Shown here: one piece after another, positions 5,553 to 8,081 of the stretch
Layout of the letters: each line of letters begins with the position of its first letter
How positions within the stretch are numbered: position 1 is the stretch's first letter
NCBI GenBank assembly: GCA_946481605.1
Contig: CAMLPA010000133.1
Location: forward strand, 1 to 8,081
Reading direction: 5' to 3'
Length of the DNA stretch: 8,081 nucleotides
From: an uncultured Flavihumibacter sp.
Lineage (GTDB): Bacteria > Bacteroidota > Bacteroidia > Chitinophagales > Chitinophagaceae
Position numbers and translations under genes: made by a program
The notes under the pieces: generated by a model
What the model saw: the letters and a program-made list of their open reading frames with translations, nothing else
Databases searched by the model: none
Told to the model about the DNA's origin: nothing

Positions 5553-5633
5553 CATCTTTGCAAAAATTTTAACTGCATGATCATTCTCCATTCATATAAA
5601 CCGTTCAGCACCCATTCCTTCAAATAAGCATCC

Positions 5634-7955
5634 ATGAAAAAAATCTTACCGTTCTTTATTTTTCTATTCACTATCAGTACTGCTCATGCGCAGAAAAAGT
5701 TCAGCATCAGTGGGACCATCCGCTCCGAGGCAAAGGGCGAAACCATCATCGGCGCCAGTATCCGTATCAGCGGGGAATCAGGAGGAGCCACCAGCAATGA
5801 ATATGGCTTTTATTCGATCCTGCTCCCCGAGGGTAACTACGAACTGATTGTATCTGCCGTAGGCATGGTGGAAAAGAAAATCAATGTAGCGTTGAACAAC
5901 CCCGTTACGCTGAACATTGAACTGGAAACGGCGCCAACGGCACTCGATGAAGTGGTGGTGCGCGCCTCCTCCACCCGCCGCAGCCTGAAACAACCACAAA
6001 TGGGCATGGAACGCATCAACACCCAGGAGATCAGGAACATTCCTGTATTGCTCGGCGAACGGGATGCGTTGAAGGTACTGCAATTGCTTCCGGGCATCAA
6101 ATCTGCCGGAGACGGCAACAGCGGTTTCTATGTACGTGGCGGCGCGGCCGACCAGAACCTCATCTTGCTGGATGAAGCCACAGTATACAATGCCTCCCAC
6201 CTGCTTGGCTTCTTCTCCACCTTCAACTCCGACGCCATCAAAGATGTGACCGTTTACAAAGGCGGAATGCCCGCGCAATACGGCGGACGCCTCTCTTCCG
6301 TACTGGATATTAAAATGAACGACGGCAACAGTAAAGATTATTCCGTGAGTGGCGGCGTGGGGTTAATATCCGCGAAGCTCAATGTGGAAGGCCCTATTCA
6401 GAAAGAAAAATCCTCCTTCCTGCTGAGTGGAAGAAGAACTTATGTGGATATGTTTCTCAAACTTTCACCCGATTCCACCATCAACAACAACACACTTTAT
6501 TTCTACGACCTGAACGCCAAAATGAACTACACACTCGGGAAAAAAGACAGACTCTTTCTTTCCGGCTATTTTGGTCGCGATAAACTGGCCGCGGGCGATA
6601 ACTTCGGTCTCAGTTGGGGAAACGCCACGGCTACCCTCCGCTGGAACCACATCTTCCACCCGAGATTATTCTCCAACACCTCGTTTATTTTCAGTAATTA
6701 CGACTACCTCATTAACATCCGAACAGGCGCGAACAACCTCGATATCCTCTCCGATATCCGCGATTATAACCTCAAACAGGAGTTCCAATGGAACGCGGGC
6801 AGCAACCACCAGGTGCGGTTCGGACTCAATTCCGTGCACCATACGATTCGTCCGGGAGAAGTTCGTCCCGGCGAAGGCAGCTCCGTTAACTTCAGCAAAC
6901 TTCAGGACCGGCTCTCGTGGGAGAACGCGCTTTTCGCCGGAGATGCCTGGAAGATTTCCGATAAGGTACAGTTGGGCTACGGTATCCGTTTAACAGCCTT
7001 CAGCATATTGGGTAAAGGAGATTTCTACGCCATCGACCAGCAAGGCAATGTAACCGATACTTTTTCGTACAAGAAAGGTGATTTCGTGAAGACTTACTTC
7101 AACCCGGAGCCGCGCGTGTCCATCAGCTATAGCACAGGTGAAAGTTCTTCCGTAAAAGCATCTTATGTACGGAACGTCCAGAACCTGCACCTGCTTTCGA
7201 ATTCTGTTTCCTCCAATCCTACCGATAAATGGGTAGCCAGCACCAACATCATCAAACCCGAAATATCCGACCAGGTGGCGCTGGGTTATTACAGGAATTT
7301 CGGTAACGGCGACTACGAACTCAGTTCAGAAGTTTACTATAAGGACCTTCAGAACCAGATCGACTACCGCGACGGGGCCGACATCTTCACCAACGAAGAC
7401 GCCATCGAAAGTCAGTTGCTCTTCGGCAAAGGACGCGCCTACGGCATTGAGAACCTCCTCAAAAAAACAAGAGGCCGGTTCACCGGATGGATCAGTTACA
7501 CCCTTTCTAAAACAGAAAGGAAGATCGACGGCATCAACAACAACAACTGGTACAACGCCCGCCAGGACCGCACCCACGACATCGCGCTCGTAGGGATGTA
7601 CAAGCTCAACAACAAATGGAACCTCTCCGCCAACTGGGTATATTATACCGGCGATGCCATCACCTTCCCTACCGGCAAATACCAGGTAGACGGACAAACC
7701 GTTTATTATTACAGTGAAAGGAATGGCTACAGGATGCCCGATTACCACCGCTTAGATGTTGGCGCGGTATATACGCTGAAGAAAACAGATAAAACACTTT
7801 CCGAGCTGGCGTTCAGTATTTACAACGCTTACGGAAGAGAAAACGCGTACACCATCACTTTCCGCGACAGCGAAACAGATCCGAACAAAACCGAAGCCGT
7901 ACAAACAGCGCTCTTCAAATTCATTCCCTCCATTTCCTGGAACTTTAAATTCTGA
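5634..7955 (+). CDS. TonB-dependent outer-membrane receptor with carboxypeptidase-regulatory-like domain
   Basis: A 773-residue receptor. Residues 1-19 are a signal peptide (cleavage after AHA, before Gln20). A carboxypeptidase-regulatory-like beta domain follows (about 23-97: FSISGTIRSEAKGETIIGAS, then YGFYSILLPEGNYELIVSAVG). Next come LDEVVV (104-109) and the plug domain (about 115-235), with NSGFYVRGG (162-170), LLDEATVYNASHLLGFF (178-194) and YKGGMPAQYGGRLSSVLDIK. The remainder is a 22-strand-type beta barrel ending in aromatic SWNFKF, as expected for outer-membrane insertion. There is no STN signalling domain, so it is not a sigma/anti-sigma transducer. It lacks the SusC hallmark of a SusD partner; instead a DUF4249 lipoprotein follows after four bases. 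Energy would come from TonB-ExbBD encoded elsewhere. The ligand is unknown. ATG 5634 fits the signal peptide. Confidence 0.93.
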   Translation: MKKILPFFIFLFTISTAHAQKKFSISGTIRSEAKGETIIGASIRISGESGGATSNEYGFYSILLPEGNYELIVSAVGMVEKKINVALNNPVTLNIELETAPTALDEVVVRASSTRRSLKQPQMGMERINTQEIRNIPVLLGERDALKVLQLLPGIKSAGDGNSGFYVRGGAADQNLILLDEATVYNASHLLGFFSTFNSDAIKDVTVYKGGMPAQYGGRLSSVLDIKMNDGNSKDYSVSGGVGLISAKLNVEGPIQKEKSSFLLSGRRTYVDMFLKLSPDSTINNNTLYFYDLNAKMNYTLGKKDRLFLSGYFGRDKLAAGDNFGLSWGNATATLRWNHIFHPRLFSNTSFIFSNYDYLINIRTGANNLDILSDIRDYNLKQEFQWNAGSNHQVRFGLNSVHHTIRPGEVRPGEGSSVNFSKLQDRLSWENALFAGDAWKISDKVQLGYGIRLTAFSILGKGDFYAIDQQGNVTDTFSYKKGDFVKTYFNPEPRVSISYSTGESSSVKASYVRNVQNLHLLSNSVSSNPTDKWVASTNIIKPEISDQVALGYYRNFGNGDYELSSEVYYKDLQNQIDYRDGADIFTNEDAIESQLLFGKGRAYGIENLLKKTRGRFTGWISYTLSKTERKIDGINNNNWYNARQDRTHDIALVGMYKLNNKWNLSANWVYYTGDAITFPTGKYQVDGQTVYYYSERNGYRMPDYHRLDVGAVYTLKKTDKTLSELAFSIYNAYGRENAYTITFRDSETDPNKTEAVQTALFKFIPSISWNFKF

Positions 7956-7959
7956 TCCC

Positions 7960-8081
7960 ATGCGTAAACACATTCATTATATAGGTATCGCATTACTGTT
8001 CTTCCTCACCTCCTGCGAAAAGGTCATCAACATTGATACCGCCAACGGCAGCGGTAAAATTGTAGTGGAGGGTGCGATCAC
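7960..8081 (+). CDS. DUF4249 lipoprotein, N-terminal part, cut by window edge
   Basis: Forty codons are visible before the right edge. The protein starts with a lipoprotein signal peptide ending in LTSC (Cys19), followed by EKVINIDTANGSGKIVVEGAI. The pattern CEKVI-(N/D)-(I/V)-D followed by a strand of the type (K/R)-(I/L)-V-(V/I)-E-G is characteristic of DUF4249 proteins, which in Bacteroidota commonly sit directly behind a TonB-dependent receptor. The gene starts four bases after the receptor stop and has no room for its own promoter, so the two are co-transcribed. It is probably a surface or periplasmic partner of the receptor. The family call rests on a short N-terminus. Confidence 0.75.
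   Translation, partial: MRKHIHYIGIALLFFLTSCEKVINIDTANGSGKIVVEGAI

Larger units (their letters stand above)
5491..5633 (+). promoter_or_regulatory. Regulatory gap ahead of the receptor operon
   Basis: This 143-base gap contains, in order, the shared 14-mer (5504-5517), a degenerate -33 region (CTTTTT, 5529-5534), a perfect dyad (5534-5552), the -7-like box CATCTTTG (5553-5560, one mismatch), and a leader of about 65 bases. Within the leader, ACCGTTCAG (5600-5608) fits the published LytTR half-site pattern but has no partner at the usual spacing. The poor -33 suggests that the promoter needs an activator. Confidence 0.55.

Noticed and set aside
5778..6278. Minus-strand open frame of 166 codons inside the receptor gene
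   Set aside because: It is a shadow of the plug-domain coding sequence with no motif, and the sense-strand protein is clearly the real gene.

Overview
The window looks like chromosomal DNA of a Bacteroidota bacterium, most likely Chitinophagaceae or a close relative. The evidence is Bacteroidota-type promoters (TTTG about 20 bases ahead of TAnnTTTG), almost no Shine-Dalgarno sequences, a TonB-dependent receptor with an N-terminal carboxypeptidase-regulatory-like domain followed by a DUF4249 lipoprotein, a LytS/LytTR two-component pair, and a lipoprotein with YD-like segments. GC content looks close to 50%. The genus cannot be fixed from sequence alone. I see no insertion sequence, CRISPR array, tRNA or rRNA.

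Layout. Bases 1-299 (minus) hold the 5' part of a PAS-domain signalling protein that runs off the left edge. A small one-helix membrane protein (488-658, plus) meets a 269-residue lipoprotein (660-1469, minus) tail to tail with one base between them. Bases 1470-1764 have no convincing coding sequence but are rich in signals: a possible minus-strand promoter, two near-identical CACAT-N4-ATGTG palindromes 43 bp apart, a third palindrome, and a strong plus-strand intrinsic terminator with no gene in front of it. A TAGATTTG box then leads into a secreted gamma-glutamyltransferase-like Ntn hydrolase (1765-3672). After a 76-base gap with a textbook promoter comes a LytS-type histidine kinase (3749-4735), which overlaps its LytTR response regulator (4732-5490) by four bases. 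A 143-base regulatory gap precedes the TonB-dependent receptor (5634-7955), followed four bases later by the start of a DUF4249 lipoprotein (7960 to the right edge).

How the genes may work together. The kinase and regulator form one operon. The receptor and DUF4249 lipoprotein form a second operon, an outer-membrane uptake or sensing pair. Both operon promoters carry the same 14-base word, TTTTGTCCGTTTCA, at nearly the same distance from the -7 element (34 and 35 bases). The word contains a CCGTT core like LytTR half-sites. The simplest reading is that the regulator controls its own operon and the receptor operon. The receptor promoter also has a perfect 7-bp dyad abutting its -7 box, so a second input is possible. 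The hydrolase has its own promoter and no demonstrated link to the system; a role in processing an extracellular peptide or amide near the receptor is only speculation.

The best leads are the shared 14-mer, the orphan terminator with a possible small RNA in 1545-1732, and the paired palindromes between the lipoprotein and the hydrolase. All motif calls were made by eye; no database search or folding calculation was run.
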